From Psettodes erumei (taxonomy: Eukaryota; Chordata; Actinopteri; Pleuronectiformes; Psettodidae), in the NCBI GenBank assembly GCA_016785225.1, contig JAFBJZ010000422.1, forward strand, positions 1,976,001 through 2,040,000: a stretch of 64,000 nt of DNA, written 5' to 3'. The notes beneath the pieces were generated by a model. The model saw nothing but the letters and a program-made list of their open reading frames with translations, did not search any database and was not told the DNA's origin. Position 1 is the first letter of the stretch; the number at the start of each line of letters is the position of its first letter. Shown here piece after piece: positions 36,294 to 49,742 of this stretch. Both the position numbers and the translations under genes were made by a program.

Positions 36294-38099
36294 AAAATTA
36301 TTTGCAATAGGAAAAATCAGACTTTATGAGCAACTAGTTATATATATAGGTCAAAAAACACATCATGAATATTAATCTGATACGGTTTCTTGGTAAGCTA
36401 CAGTAAATCTTGAACGTTTCACACGTCACATATGATCAAATCATTTCTATCCTCACCTTTATATGGAATGCAAAATACATATCAGTTTAGCTGGCAATAG
36501 AGTGACATTAGAAGTCAAATTGCCGCTGGTACTAGGGTGTGCTATTATTTAGGGAGAGAACAAGGAGTTTCATCTTTCCACTGACATATCTGCTGACACA
36601 GACAGCCCGGATATTCAGCACTTTATTGATCCAAATTCACTCCTGGTTCAAGTGGCAATCCAGATTGTATACATGAAAGTCCTGTCACAAGGCTCACTAC
36701 ACAGACAACACAAGGCCTGTGTTACAAACCGAAGGTCTGGGGTTGAGAAAGCAGAGAGGGTCTAATGAAAGACGAGAATGAGACCCATTTTTTTGGAGCT
36801 TGACCCATAGGAAGAATGAAGATTCAGGATATTGTCTCTGCCGCTTAACGTTTTGCCCAGTATTTTCATCAATCTGCCTCTTAGTACCATAACGTTATGG
36901 AATTGCAATATTAAATCACCAGTTTAAGCAAGGTAATGGTGTGAGCAAGCTCAGTGAAGTAAAGTTAGCCTAATATTTTTATTCTTATCGTGAGCGATCT
37001 TTAAAGACTTATATCTCTGTTAAGGTTGAAATTTAAGTCGTGCTTTAAATTCAGTGTGCGAAGCGTAAAACCAAGAAGCGTACCTGCTCACAGCTCAGCT
37101 GGACAGGTTGTTGAATCACTTATAGCTGGCAGAGTCTAACAAGAAGTGCAGGGCTGGAAGTGAGCGCGATTCCCTTTCACAAGAAAGAAACTGCTCACCT
37201 TTTTCCTTCAGGCAAATAGAAAACGTAATGGCCACACCAATAACTGATATTCTATCACTCATTGAATACTTGTCAGATATTTGCCGGGGACTATATAATG
37301 CAATCAAGATGATGGACCCACACATTTCCCTTATTGCTGTTTTACTATTGTATTTCATAGAAACGCTTGGCATGGGAGCAGCAAACGATAAGAAGCTGTC
37401 AGCTATTATTTATTTGACCCTTAATTTAGGCTGCATCAGAAACACAAAACTGCTACCCTAATTCACAGGGAAATTTTCAGACTGTTTTCTTTTGATTACA
37501 TTCTGCCGTTAGTCAAAGTGTTTCTTCATAAACACTAATATATTTCGCCTTCACTTAAAATGCAGTAAACAAACAACACTGACAACCTAGCCAGCAAGAT
37601 ATGATCAAAACAAGGGGTTCGGACAGCTTTCGTCGCCTTCCTCACGTTGACAGAGACAGATTGGCGTTTGCGTGGTGTCACTGACTAATTGCTGGCATTC
37701 TCATTGTTCTGATGTTCAAACTCATCTATGATCAAAACATCAGAGTAGAGTTTTGATGGTAATTGTGGCTGTTGTTTGGATATCCCTTCTGTCTGCAGCC
37801 ATATGCATCACCTATACACTGCCGTATGCTTTAACGAGCTTAAGATGGCACCAAATATTAAATGAATGAGGCAGAGAAAGGCTATTCAGCATGTATGTCA
37901 GCAAAACAAAGATAAACCACCGGATGTGATTAATCAAACAATGTCAAACTGGAGGAAAGCCACATGAGAGTGACACTTTAAGGTGTGCTTACAATAAGTC
38001 AGTGACAGTCTCATGAATTCACACAGAGGTTTCATGTCAAATCCTGTCACCTAGCTCGAAAAATGTTCTTTGGATATCATTCCACATTTTATGTGTTTT
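36294..38099 (+). other. Long tenm3 intron, third segment
   Basis: AT-rich sequence with no recognised gene, RNA or repeat beyond short homopolymers. Open frames near 37116-37461 occur on both strands, start at non-conserved positions and have no family resemblance. Confidence 0.6.
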
Positions 38100-38631
38100 G
38101 AGGGAGGCAGCCCTCCTCTCCTTCACTCCCGCTACTTCTTTTGAGGGGTAAACACACACGCAAAGCTCCTCAGCCTATCATCTGTGACCGCCGCTACAGC
38201 CAGACAGTGTAACACGATCCATGATAGAGTGGTGCAAATCGCCCCGGCGCTCTCGTCTACCATCTCATACAAGGAGGAGGGGGGAGGAGAGAAGCCCATC
38301 AGATAGGTTGAGTAAAAGAAAAAAAAAAAGGAAAAGAAAAAAAACAGAGGAGGAGGTGAAGAGCTGGTGGAGAGTGCGGCGGCGGTATAGCTGGCATCGA
38401 GAATGATGCTGGTGTGACTTTCCGGTCCACTCGGTTTTAACCCTTTTGACATCGCTTGAGTGCCGTCCATGTGTCACTGCGATAGCGCTCTCGTGCAGCG
38501 TGTGGCTCGTGCAGCGTGTGGCGGCGGGAAGAGGAGGAGATCCCGAGCGTTTGCAAATCCAATACCAAGCAGCATCGTGGACCTTGATACACTACAGCCT
38601 CAGTAAGGAATAGCTGCAAGCATTCTTTAAG
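38100..38631 (+). promoter_or_regulatory. CpG-rich intronic block: candidate alternative tenm3 promoter and first exon
   Basis: In the middle of the long intron, CpG dinucleotides cluster at 38187-38265 and 38376-38575. The block ends in two possible donors: TTTAAG|GTAACT at 38631/38632 and CTCA|GTAAGG at 38602/38603. A purine-rich A/G tract (38311-38360) separates the halves. An ATG at 38469 opens a 45-codon frame ending at 38606; in neither donor configuration does it enter exon 3 in the teneurin frame, so the exon would be non-coding or carry a short upstream ORF. Because exon 3 has no methionine in the teneurin frame, a transcript from here would start translation in a later exon, giving a protein lacking most of the cytoplasmic domain. 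Mammalian teneurin-2 has short isoforms from internal promoters. This assignment is inference; an unrelated lncRNA or an enhancer are alternatives. Confidence 0.35.
38490..38521. repeat. Exact 16-base tandem duplication
   Basis: CTCGTGCAGCGTGTGG occurs twice back to back (38490-38505 and 38506-38521) within the CpG-rich block, indicating a recent duplication or slippage. Confidence 0.95.
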
Positions 38632-41600
38632 GTAACTTCTTTGTAATCCTTTTATAATGAGTGTTTAAAAAAAAGGAAACCTAATTCCAAGCTGTTTCTG
38701 ACTTCACTGTATTGCATTAGTAACGGACATTTGTGCTGACAAATCTGGAGTTGAACATGTAGTGCATCTGTCAACAACTTGGATGTGGCGACATAATGTT
38801 TAATGCATTAGGCGGGCTGTGTACCGGCAGCTCTTGTCTCAGTCTGGGCCTGATTGTTGCTGCAGAAATCTATTGTATTCCTTTCAATCCCCTCGTGGAT
38901 CTTCCCTTTCTTATGAAGGGGCGGCGTGTGCTGTATTTAAAATGGTGCTGTAGCCTAACACGTGTAAATTGATAATACAGTGGCTTCCACTTGCCCCCAA
39001 AGCCATGTCTGCAGCCTTGGAAATATTTACATAAAGGAATAACTGGAAGCAAATTCTGGACTTCAGTTGGGGCTGAGCTGTTTTACAGTCACCTGAAAAC
39101 ATCTTTTAATGAGGTGCTTTGTGGTGAAATTCTTTGCTGCTTTGCATGAGCACACAAGGTGTAATGATCATAGTTTCTCTCACATCATCAGAAGCACTGC
39201 TTGATTATGTGGAACAAAGGGAGGAAAGGGATTTTAATATTGTATGAAATACAATATTAGCGTATATTGCCTTAAGATTCTCTAAACTGCGTCAGAGCAT
39301 TAGGGACGTTACACTTGCCCATGCTCTAAAAGAACTGCTGCTGTTTTTAGAATTCCTCATGCATTCAATATTTAACATGACATCCATGAAGTATTATGGG
39401 TAATGTATGAAAACAGGGTAACCTAGGTGTTGGCTTTTGGATGCTGACTTGCCTTTGATTAATCATTTTGGGTTGACGTCATGGCCTCGGAGACAGAGAT
39501 GGATTGAAGTGCTTAGCAGCCCAATAGCTACAAAGACAAAGAGTAATTGGCGTGTAGTGAGTGGTGGCCAATGCAAGCAGAGTGGATGCATCAACAGAGG
39601 AATAAGTCTGAGAGCTGCAAAGGGTCACATAGTGGTGTTCCCACATACATTTACAGGTGACAGGTAAATATGAGCAGGTAAATGCAATGAGCCTTTCCTC
39701 TGTGGGCACTGCATGTTATGAGGCATCACAATGAATTATTCTGTAGGCCATAAGGTGAGTTGTGGTGCAAGGCAGGTATATTTTTATCTGTCCGAATGAG
39801 GGGGAAAAGATTCATTACAGTGTGTGTTTATTTGTTCATTTTAACATCCATCAGTTGCGTCATTTTTTTTAAAGCTGTAGTCCCATGGTGGTATTGGTTT
39901 TGCTATAGCTTGACTTTTTGGCTGTGCTTGCCTGCGCAGCGGCATGCAAGGCTAATTGAGGGGGTGGGCATGCTGCTGAGGAGGTGGGTATATTGTGATC
40001 CAGCCATCTTTATATGTGTCAGTGGTAATTACATTGAAAAAATGGGCTTGTGTCCCTGGAGAAAGAAGCAAATGTACCTCCATATGCTGAGTGGTATATG
40101 CTGCAGGAAAGGCAGAAGTTTTAATAGTGGCATTCACTGTATGTGCAATCAGAACAGCATTAATGATCATAAATCACAATGGGCTGATGGACTATCAATA
40201 CGTTGCACAGGCTTGCTTTTGATTCATGGCTTTCTCAATGGACCGGAGCTGCTCGGCATTCGCATTAACAGTGAGGTCTGGGCAATTTTTGTTGTAATTT
40301 TCTTGTCTCATGTTTCAGCAGGCAGCCCTGCCAGTCTTCTTCCCTTCTCAGTCTTACTGGCAAACACATGTCAGGACTCCAGTGAGGCCTGAGCCAACAA
40401 AAGCTTTCGTGCATTACGATGCGGTTTCTGGATCAATTGTTCCGTAATTTATGTTATGAACGGATGAACTGTTGTTTAATTTATGTAATGTCTGAATGAG
40501 GACTGCTTGTATCTGTTTATTGGGCAGCGCTCAATCTCTCCTTGTGGACCTCTGAATACATGTTGTGCTCCACTCATATCCGGCTGTGAACCACATCAGC
40601 AGCTGTAACTCTCAACAATGCATAGAAAAATTCACTTAAAATACTTTTTAAAATGCATTTTCAATTCCTGAAATCCCATTAGTTCACCGAGCATTTTATT
40701 TGCCTGCAAGATGTGAATCAAGAAATCTCTATTTTTGCATGTTTAGTTCAAAACAGTTCATTCAGGATTACTTTTTACATTACTTACTGATAAATGGATA
40801 GATAGTGACATACTGTGAGCTACATGGATATATATATATATATATATGTGTTTTATGACATGTTTTATAACATGTACCTGCTTCCTCAGTAGGCAGGAAC
40901 AAAGTGGCAGTGTTTTTTCTTCCCATGCATTATCTTCATATCCAGATCTGAAATAATCTTAATAAGGTTTTTGGAAAGCATGTGAGTGTGAAATTGTCCA
41001 CAGAGTGATGTCATCAGGGAGACACTGAACCCCTTGTTTTTAATTAAAGCTCAGTCAAATAACGTGGATGAGAAATCAGCGCACCTGAAAGCTTCAGCCA
41101 GTGTCTACTGGGAAAAGTTAATTAAAGTATGAAACATAATTACAATGAAAAACGTGAACTTGGAAATTTATTGATTATTTGGGATTACAAAAAATAAAGA
41201 TATAAATACAGTTTCAAACTTCTTTTGTGGAATAAGAGCGGTGATTGTGATTGCCTGATAAGTGAAGCATCGTCCTTACAGTTGTCCTGATATATAGTAG
41301 ATTGGTGGTCCAGTATCCTTTTAAACAAATATCAGCCTTGGCTGTTCTATGACTTTTGTTAACCTTGTCAAACAGACAACTAAATTCAAGCTGAAGGCTG
41401 ATTCTCCTTTATGTGTCAACTTGAAGGTTAATAACACCCTGGATACTGACATCGCGGAGGAAACTCAAACCTCATTGTTGAGGGCTTCCTGCTTTACACC
41501 TACGGATCTTTTGATTGACGTGCTGAGCCTACGTTACTTTATTTCCATGCCATATGAAGAATGCAAAAGCCACTGCAGACTAAAGCACCTGGTTATATTA

Positions 41601-44600
41601 ATAAGTAGACAGGGTAGAACCTGGAGCTCCTTCGCTCTTGTGAACGCCCGTCTGAGGTCCACTCTTGTTTTACATCGGCTTCTATCGCTGTTCGTCTTCT
41701 TTGCCTCCTTTGCTGAATAGAGTTTCCAGCCCAATCTGGGCTGATCCACCGTCCACCGTTTCCGCTGGTTGTGCAGTGGCAGGGAGAATTCTGACAGAAA
41801 ATCAAGCATGAACACTAAAAAAACACCAAAGTCACACCAATAACACCAACAATAATTTGTATGTCAATATGTCAATATATCAAAGTAGCTTGTAATTATA
41901 GCTGCCAAAGTCATGGTGAGGTGAAAAGTATGATTTATAGTAAAAAAAAGAAAATTTAAATTGAAAATCTGCCCCTAGTGGTCTGATACTTAGCTGGGAA
42001 ACAAGACCTGTGTATCCTTAAACCTCAGATTTGGAGGGGTGGGGGTCACTGATCACCTGCAGACCAGTGCAAACTTTTAAATAAATCACAGTAGCCAAAG
42101 TTTAGATAATAATTACTACAAATTGGATAATTTGCAGAGTTCTCAATGCTTATAACAAAGTTTTAGCGACGTTATTGAAACAACCGTGTGGCCAGAAAAA
42201 AAAAATCTAAAAAAGCTGTAAACACAAAATAATAAAAGTTTCTTCAGGTTTTATATTCAGTATGTTGGGTTCAGGACCATTATGTGTGTGTTTATGTTTC
42301 ATTTGCCACACATAGCTGGTTGTGTGGCTGTCAGAACTCACAAGGTAATGATCACCCCTGCCTCATGTTATGGTGATGGGGAAGGGCCAGAGCCCTGTTT
42401 CTCAGCTGTTTACTGTGGACATTTACGGGTATCATTATCCAAACAGTGATGCCAGTGGGTGGCTACCAGCGCTAGAGGTGAAATAAGCCATTTAGCTGTT
42501 TTATGATAGCAATCCCCAGCCCTTGCTGTTCTCACATCCAGGGTCAAAGCTTAGCGGCCATCTAATCTCCCACAGTCTCACAGCTTTCATTAGTGTGGCA
42601 CTTGATCAATCAGCACTGCTGCAAGCGCCAAAGTTTGCCAGATCGGGCGAAAGCGCACAACCATAAGACCTGTTTAGAGCTGATCACTGTTGTTTACAGG
42701 TTCCCTTCACGTCTAATTTAAGTGACGATTTAATATGAGTTCAGATAGCGTGCTGCACAGTTTGTCATTGCTGAGATTGTAACGATGGTTTAGCTGAAGA
42801 CAAGCTCAAGAGATTTTAACACAGGAAAGTAATAACTTCGTTTTTACTCCTTCACATTTTTTTCCCATGAGAGTAAAACATCTGCCAAAACTTTGGCTGA
42901 AACAAGGTAATGTGTTTAGCTTCAGGCTAGACAAATACATATGATGTTATACAGATAAACTATGAATAGTTCTGTAGTATATTGGAATATTTGTTTAAAG
43001 AAAAAAAACATGCATTCTGCCTTCATTTTTTGCCCATCGTAATTGGCTCTCAAAAGGCTGTTCATAGGTTTCAGTTGCCAAATGCCAAGCCTGTCATCAC
43101 ATCTGCATACAATAGGACACGTCAGAAATCCTTGGACCCTCCATTCGTTCGCCTCCACTTCTTTTGTAATCAGGGGCAGTGGATTGGGGACAGAGGCAAA
43201 GAGGAGCTTTTTATCCCTCAATAAAAGGCCATTTAGGCAGACAGTTCTCCCCAGACTCATCAGCTCTACTCTTTTTTTTTCCTGGCACCGCATGAAGGAA
43301 TTTGTGGAAGAGGGCAAATATTCCATCTAATTAAGCATACCTTTAATATAAGCTCACCTCTCTCTCCCCCCGTAATTTCTCTTTGTGCACCATCTCCCCT
43401 ACCTCGCTCTCTCTTTCTCCTTCTGTCTCTTCCCGGTCTTATCATCCATCATAGGAAGCCCAAAGGTGCCCTTCGCAGTTACTGTACCATTCTGGTTCAC
43501 TTTTGATGCCTTTTGAAATCATTGGCTTACCGACGCTTTGATGTTGCGGTTCAAATGGATACCAAGTGAAACTTTGAAGTCATGACCCCAGAGTTGGCCA
43601 AGAATGTCGAATCACCGCAGTAACACACAACAGTTCAAAATGATTTTTGCAAATATGAGTGCAATTAATCTGCTGTGCAATTGGAGAGGGAACAGCTGTT
43701 TGAAAGGGTTTTTTTCAGGATTCAGCATTATTTGTTTTGAAACGTGAAGGGGAGAGAATGAGTGTTCTGTCTGACTTTGTTCTATTTCTGGGGATGGCTG
43801 CTGGAGTATTACTGCAAGTGGCAGAGTATTCATTATTTAGATGGCAGTAGCGGAGTAGGGGAATGGGTGGTTTCATAAACCACCTGACGTGTGCTACTAT
43901 ATTAGACTAAAATGTAAAAAAACAATTTAAAAAAATCACTTCCAAATATATATTTTTTTCCTAGAGTGAAGGGGCTTGTAGCAGCTCTTTGCCAGAGACT
44001 ACTGAAACAGTCACACTAATTGAACCTGATGGAGTAAACTCAGATTGATGCAGTTAATGAATGAAACTGCTGAGAGTTCTCAGGGCCTGCTCTCAAAGTC
44101 GTGAAGCGTTCATCCAGCTGTTTCACGGATGTGGCATTATGTTTTTAAGTACCGCATCTTTGCCGCTTGTTATTACTGGCTGAACGACTGAGTTGGATTC
44201 TCGGCGGCAGGAAATCTTTGTTGAGCCTGGCTGATTATGAAATAGTGACAGTTTTGTCTTCTAGCCTGGCTCCATATTTGTGCAAAAAAAAAGACGACTG
44301 AAGATATCAGCAGTGACATTTTGAAATGGCCTAAGAGAAAAAAAAGAAAAGAGAATGTGAATCTGAAATGAGAAAGCTTTGACAGTTATGTGTCGCCAAC
44401 AGAAAGCTGGCACTCTTTGCCAGTGTGACGGGACGCAAGCTAAGAATTTTCTCCCGATGAAACAGTAGCCGTCTCCATCGGCGTGACTGTTTACCCTGAC
44501 AGTTTCCAGCCTGGACACGGAGAGGGTCTCGCCGCTGTGATTAATGCACTGCCATGCCGCCACAGTGGAGGATGTCTCTCGGCGGTCTCCTTCCCCCCTT

Positions 44601-47600
44601 CCCAGTACTCCTCCCTGATATTTCACTAATGTGACTCGACAATGAAGAGATTGATAGTGATCATTATGCTGCTCTCAAAGAGTAATGTCACTTCCCAGCA
44701 TGATCCAGCCGGCCTCTAATTCAACCACTCCTTTGGGTAGCACGGGAGCAGTGGTGGCGCATGTTCTTACTGTACACACAAGTGGCTTTGGTTGTGTTAC
44801 ATTAAACCAGGACCAGTGACATTTCTGAATCGCCTCCTCCTGCTGCTGTTATCATAAACTCCTGAAGCCCTGCACATGTAGCATGGAGTACAGTGCCCGA
44901 GGTTGGCTCTTTTTAACCATGGAGCTTGACACTGGAAGTATTATCGCACCAAACGAGGGAATCAGCCTCTCACCTTAACACTTTATAAGCTATATCACCG
45001 TTTCCCCCGGTATTCCCTGTACAAATAAAGGTGCGTGGGGTCACTCATTTGTTTTCCCTTGCTCCAAGTCCTTACAGCTAGGTTGCTTTGTTTATCTGTA
45101 TGTGTTTAGCCCCTGGCCCCAATCTTCTGAGAGAGAAGGAGGTTTAGCATTTAAATTGGTTGATCCACCACACATTTGCTAAACCTGTTTTTAAAGCATT
45201 ACATTGATGAAAAGCAGACGCTAATCCCTGCGGGTGTGTGACCTTATCTGACTAAACACCTGACAATGAGATCCTATTGTCACTCTGGGAAACACAAAGA
45301 CTCCCAGTAAGTGTGTCTTGCCATAGTTGTTGACCTCCATTGCAGAGTGCCACGATAACCACAGGTTGGCTCGCTGCAGGTATGATTTACAGCGTGAAGT
45401 TCGGAGAGAGAAGACTGTTGTTTCTGACCGCTGGTTACTGAAGACACAGGATACTTCAGACTCCTCCTGACTCCTCACTCCTCAGGACGTTGTATGCTGC
45501 TGTTAGCTTGTCTGCTACAGTAAGTCCTCGGTGTCAGTCAGCGTCCAGTCCTGACCTGGACAGACTGCGTTAGCATACGGGCTATCAGAGCTAATCCCAG
45601 AATCTCCTGTATGCATTTCTCTTCTGCTTATGTTCACACTAACTGATCCTCTCGTTTCACACTTCCTGTTGTATACTTAGCCAGACTAGACATTTAGTCA
45701 ATACTGTTTCCCATGAATATGTAGGAGACAAAGTGGCCTTCATCTGAATGTGGCAGAACTAAATCATACGGATTACATTATTGACAGTGCCTTGAGTAAA
45801 CATCAGGATGAGGTCAAAATTCATTGTCTTTGAGCTATTTGCACAGCGTCCAGGACAGGTAGAGGTTTTACAGCAAGCAGAGGCAATGTGTTTTGCGTTG
45901 AATAGTTATTTTATGTCATGGATTATCATAATTAAATGTAGAAATCAGATCAGATACGATGTTAGTGCTGACAGGGAGGAGGAAGGGTTTTTGCATCATG
46001 TTCTCAACCAGCCAAGAGAAAATATGTTATTAATACATGCGAGGAAAGCTTTGGCAAAAAGTGTGCGTTATGGTTGAAACATGATACTAGGAACAAGTGT
46101 GACTGCAGACTGTGGTGCCAACTGTGGTTTTGTGCTGTATCAATACGCCTTAAAGTCATTTTAATCTGGTCAAGAGTCAAGAATATACAGTGCTGTCATA
46201 CAATATTAATTCTGGCCAAGAAACCTAACCAGCTGCTGCCGTTTATAAACTGACAATTTATGGTTTTACTAAGCCATATGCTGCCCGCTGCCGCCTTTTC
46301 TCTCAGATTTCACTTCTCGGTTTCCATTGTCAGCCTCGTCTTGGCGTTTTTATGATCTTAATTCTGATGGATGTATTCCAGTGTGAAATGACTCAGCCGG
46401 GTGTGAACGTGGACCATGGACCAACTCCTACTGCTGCCATTTGGTGAGCGGGAGGAAAAGCACAGCGACCATCAGAGGAGACATGAGAAAGCTGGTGTGT
46501 TGACGGCCCCCTCCCTTATCTAATTGGGGCAAAGCAAACACGATTAGACCCAATCTGAAAGACGATCAGTGTCTTCCACCACGGAGACGTTTCGTCGTGC
46601 ACGTTCTGCTGCGTGCGCTGCTGAGACCGGCACCGTTGAAGCTGCTGTTGCAATAAAAAGACATCACTGCAAAACACGTTTTCTTCACCACTGCCAAAAT
46701 TTCCTTATACTTAAACAACAGAGAAGGTTGCCAGTGCATTCAAACACAACGTTTGAGTATTTCCTGATCTAAGGCCCCTGATGAAGAAAGTCTACAACAG
46801 CTTCATCTGCTTAGAAGTTAAGGAAACAGATACTGATAGTTTCATTGAGATGGGAAATAATTCCTGGTCCCCATTGCCAACTCAGTCACCTTGTACCCAA
46901 ATCATCACACCACCTACTGCTTTGACACCATGTACAGTTAAAAAAAAGTCATTTTAAACAGTTAATTGTCATTTTTTCCCCTATTTTTAAGGCTAATATT
47001 ACCACAGGATCTCCACTGATTTCGAAGTACGTTGATTTTTATTGTATGAATCTGCTCTCTCTGTAATTTCTAAAAGTAATAGGCCTTGAGTCATTATCTT
47101 GTACAGACCGACTGCCCTGATTTAGTAATATATATAGGGTGCGAAGCAGTGAAATTTGATGAGAATGCTTAAATGTGTTCAGTACAGTTTTTTCCTCTCA
47201 GTCAGACAGTTTGAATGTCTGAAGCAGTTGGATCTGGGGCATCTGTGATTTCAACATATATCATTATCCTTTTCTTAATGTGTTTTACAAAATGCTGTGG
47301 TTCAGGTGTGACTTGTTCATTCCAATATTATGAAAACTGCAAGTAAGGTTTTGCTTTACACAGGTGTTGTGTGATTAAAAAGAAATCCAGGTGCATCCCA
47401 AACAATGTATCTTTTATAACATCACTTGTGGATAATCCAGTAACAATATTTCGATCTGTAATCAAAAGCATAGTATCTGACATTTATTCTCGATTTAAAG
47501 GCCCGAAGTGAGGGGTAAGCAACCTCCCTTCTGCATTGTTCCTTCCTTTCAGTCGAGTCATGACAAATTCACATCATGTTCCAAGCGGCACAGAACCGAG

Positions 47601-48294
47601 TTTGATGCATTTCAGATGTAGAGGCCTGAGAGAGGTGCTAACTGATGCCTGCTGTGGCATGAAACACAAATTGCATAGTTCAGAAGTACAGCAATAAAAC
47701 TGCAGATATGCACAGCCAGATGGAGTCATATGAAGAGGCTGAATGGGAAATGTGCACAGAGAAGCATAATGGACGCTGTCGACACACGGCTGCCACCTCT
47801 TTCCTGCTATTCTCTTGCTCTCATCACGTTAACACTCTTTTGCCCACTCACTCACTTATCATGTTGCATGCACAAACACACATTCACCTGAGCTAATTAT
47901 ATGTGTTGATGTAAATATGTTGGCCCAGGTACTGTTTTGAAAAAGAAATCAAATTGATCCTAAAAACATATTTTAAAGCTGCAGCAGAGATAGATGCAGG
48001 TCCAGATCCACTACGGAGACAAAGGTTTCCTCATTAGGTTTGTTATTACACTACCTATACTCATCAAAGCCATTAAACAGCAGTGATTGCATTTACAACC
48101 ATTAACCTAAGTGATAGTTTTTGCTACTTATGCTTTTAACTGAAGTACATTTTGCATATCAAACATTTAGTTGACGTTCTTTGAGAGTGAGTCACAATAG
48201 GAACTTTCCCGGAGAGGCATTCTGCATCGGCGTATTAGGTCTATTGTTGGTTTTAAACAAAAAGTAAAATAAAATACGAAACCAGCGGAGGGGG
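38632..48294 (+). other. Long tenm3 intron, fourth segment
   Basis: No exon recognised. The longest open frame of the window (about 39760-40392) lies here but has no ATG at its start, no family resemblance and no conserved composition. An (AT)10 run is at 40828-40847. CpG-containing patches at about 44400-44640 and 46430-46680 could be regulatory. Confidence 0.6.
40828..40847. repeat. (AT)10 microsatellite
   Basis: Pure AT dinucleotide run followed by GTG. Confidence 0.9.
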
Positions 48295-48420
48295 GTAATA
48301 TTCTGAGAAACTCTCTGAAGTTTTTTAGATTAAAGTGGTAAATTTAGAAGAAAAAAGTTGTAGATGCAATGAGATTATTAAGTCATAAATTTGCAAGAAA
48401 AATGTCTGAAATTCAGATTT
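48295..48420. repeat. Degenerate tandem repeat of the teleost AAAGTCGTAAATTT type
   Basis: Successive units such as GATTAAAGTGGTAAATTTAG, AAGAAAAAAGTTGTAGATG and GAGATTATTAAGTCATAAAT recur at about 20-24 bases. They match a common fish repeat built from AAAGTCGTAAATTTACGAGA-like units. The units are heavily diverged, so the array is old. Confidence 0.55.
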
Positions 48421-49056
48421 TTTGGGGGACCCTAATATGCTGTTATATTCTAATGTATAAGCCAGTCAGCTGTAGGAAGCAGTTACCGGTCTGCTGTGCA
48501 GCTACATGATGAAGTCGTTCTCCCCAGTCTCTTTCATTTTCATAAATAATCAGGATATTTATCATGCGCTTTTAAAAACAGCATGTTTGTGATACTTGCT
48601 CTTAGCAAGAAGTGAGCAGGCTGAGAGATGTGCAGCCGACCCTTGCTCAACTCTTTCTGTCTTTGTCTCTTTCTATGGAGCCCATTTGGAGAAAAAAAGA
48701 TGCTGACACCATGTCATCATTAGGGCTTATTTTTTTTTTCAACAGCATAGCTGATTTTGAGCTGGCAGAAAAAAGAGGGGAAGGCTTGTTCTGAGCGGCA
48801 AATCACTGCAGCACTAACAGAGAGCAGAATTTGCCATTTCCATGCGTTCTTTTACTGCAGTCTTTTCACAGAAAATTGTTGTCATCAGACTGTAACGGTT
48901 TGTTTGTCTGCTCTTGAGTATGAAGACCTTCATCTGTGATGGTCTGGATGATTCTGAAAACATCGCCTTATCGTCAAGTTGCCATTTTAATTTGTCCGAT
49001 GCCTTCTTACGGCCAAACCTGCAAAAGTAATGATATTGCCTTCAGCCTCACCTGCA

Positions 49057-49146
49057 CTTGGTTAGCATACTAATATGCTGAGGTGAAATGGTGAGCATGC
49101 TATAGTACAGCCATTGCAGAAGTGCTAACATGGCTGTAGACTCTTA
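49057..49146 (+). repeat. Fragment of a teleost GTTAGCATGCTAA-type repeat
   Basis: Begins TTGGTTAGCATACTAATATG and ends GTGCTAACATGGCTGTAGAC, matching both a frequent fish repeat in which GTTAGCATGCTAACATG is iterated and its usual GCTAGCATGGCTGTAGACT flank. Non-coding. Confidence 0.55.
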
Positions 49147-49313
49147 CGCTTGTTTAAAAATGAGCTTCTAATTCTCAGCTCGCAATATGCTGCAGGGGCA
49201 CTACATTGGTTATGTGCCATTATCACTGGTTCTCTTTTGTGAACGTAGGTAAAAGCAAGTCTGCTGTTTTATAATTTTATAAATATATAGTATGTATTAT
49301 AAATAGAGGAATA

Positions 49314-49742
49314 GCTGTCTTTCTGTCTGTCTGTATTTTGATTTTCTTGACAACCGCTCATTCAATCGTCTTCAGACTTGATGGATGCATTGCTGAGAAC
49401 GTGCAGCATGGGCTGTGAGGTTTTTTTGGTTGAGCTTTAAACATTTTTTTGCTTCTTACTTCATCTTACTTGATGCAAAGGTGGAACTATGCCATAAAGG
49501 CAGTGCAACTTCGGGACAACTTGCCAGTTTTTTTGTTGCTTTTCTTTTTAAAGAAAGGTGGAACTGAACTGCGGCGCTCCACTCTACGCAGTATTGTGGC
49601 AGATGCACTGCTCCGGGAAGGGCAGTGTCGAGTGTGGTGTTATTCGGATGAGGCTCTCAAGACAGCTGCGTGCTGGAATCAGCACAGGCCAAGCAATCAG
49701 CCCCTACTGACAGGCACATTTTGAAACGGGCACTGCACTAGT
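49314..49742 (+). repeat. Teleost interspersed repeat, unclassified (GCACATTTTGAAACGGGCAC end)
   Basis: The left part holds CTGTCTTTCTGTCTGTCTGT, then CAACCGCTCATTCAATCGTC and CTTGATGGATGCATTGCTGA; the right part holds GTTATTCGGATGAGGCTCTC, AAGACAGCTGCGTGCTGGAA and GCACATTTTGAAACGGGCAC. I recognise this combination from many percomorph intergenic sequences. No protein domain is encoded; the open frame across it is incidental. Confidence 0.55.

Noticed and set aside
38469..38606. 45-codon ATG frame in the putative internal first exon as an alternative teneurin N-terminus
   Set aside because: With the donor at 38602 it would enter exon 3 in the wrong phase, and with the donor at 38631 it has already stopped.
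39760..40392. Longest open frame in the window (about 210 codons, plus strand)
   Set aside because: It does not begin with ATG, shows no domain or family resemblance, is cysteine/tryptophan-rich as expected of translated TG-rich DNA, and lies inside the tenm3 intron. Chance is the simplest explanation.
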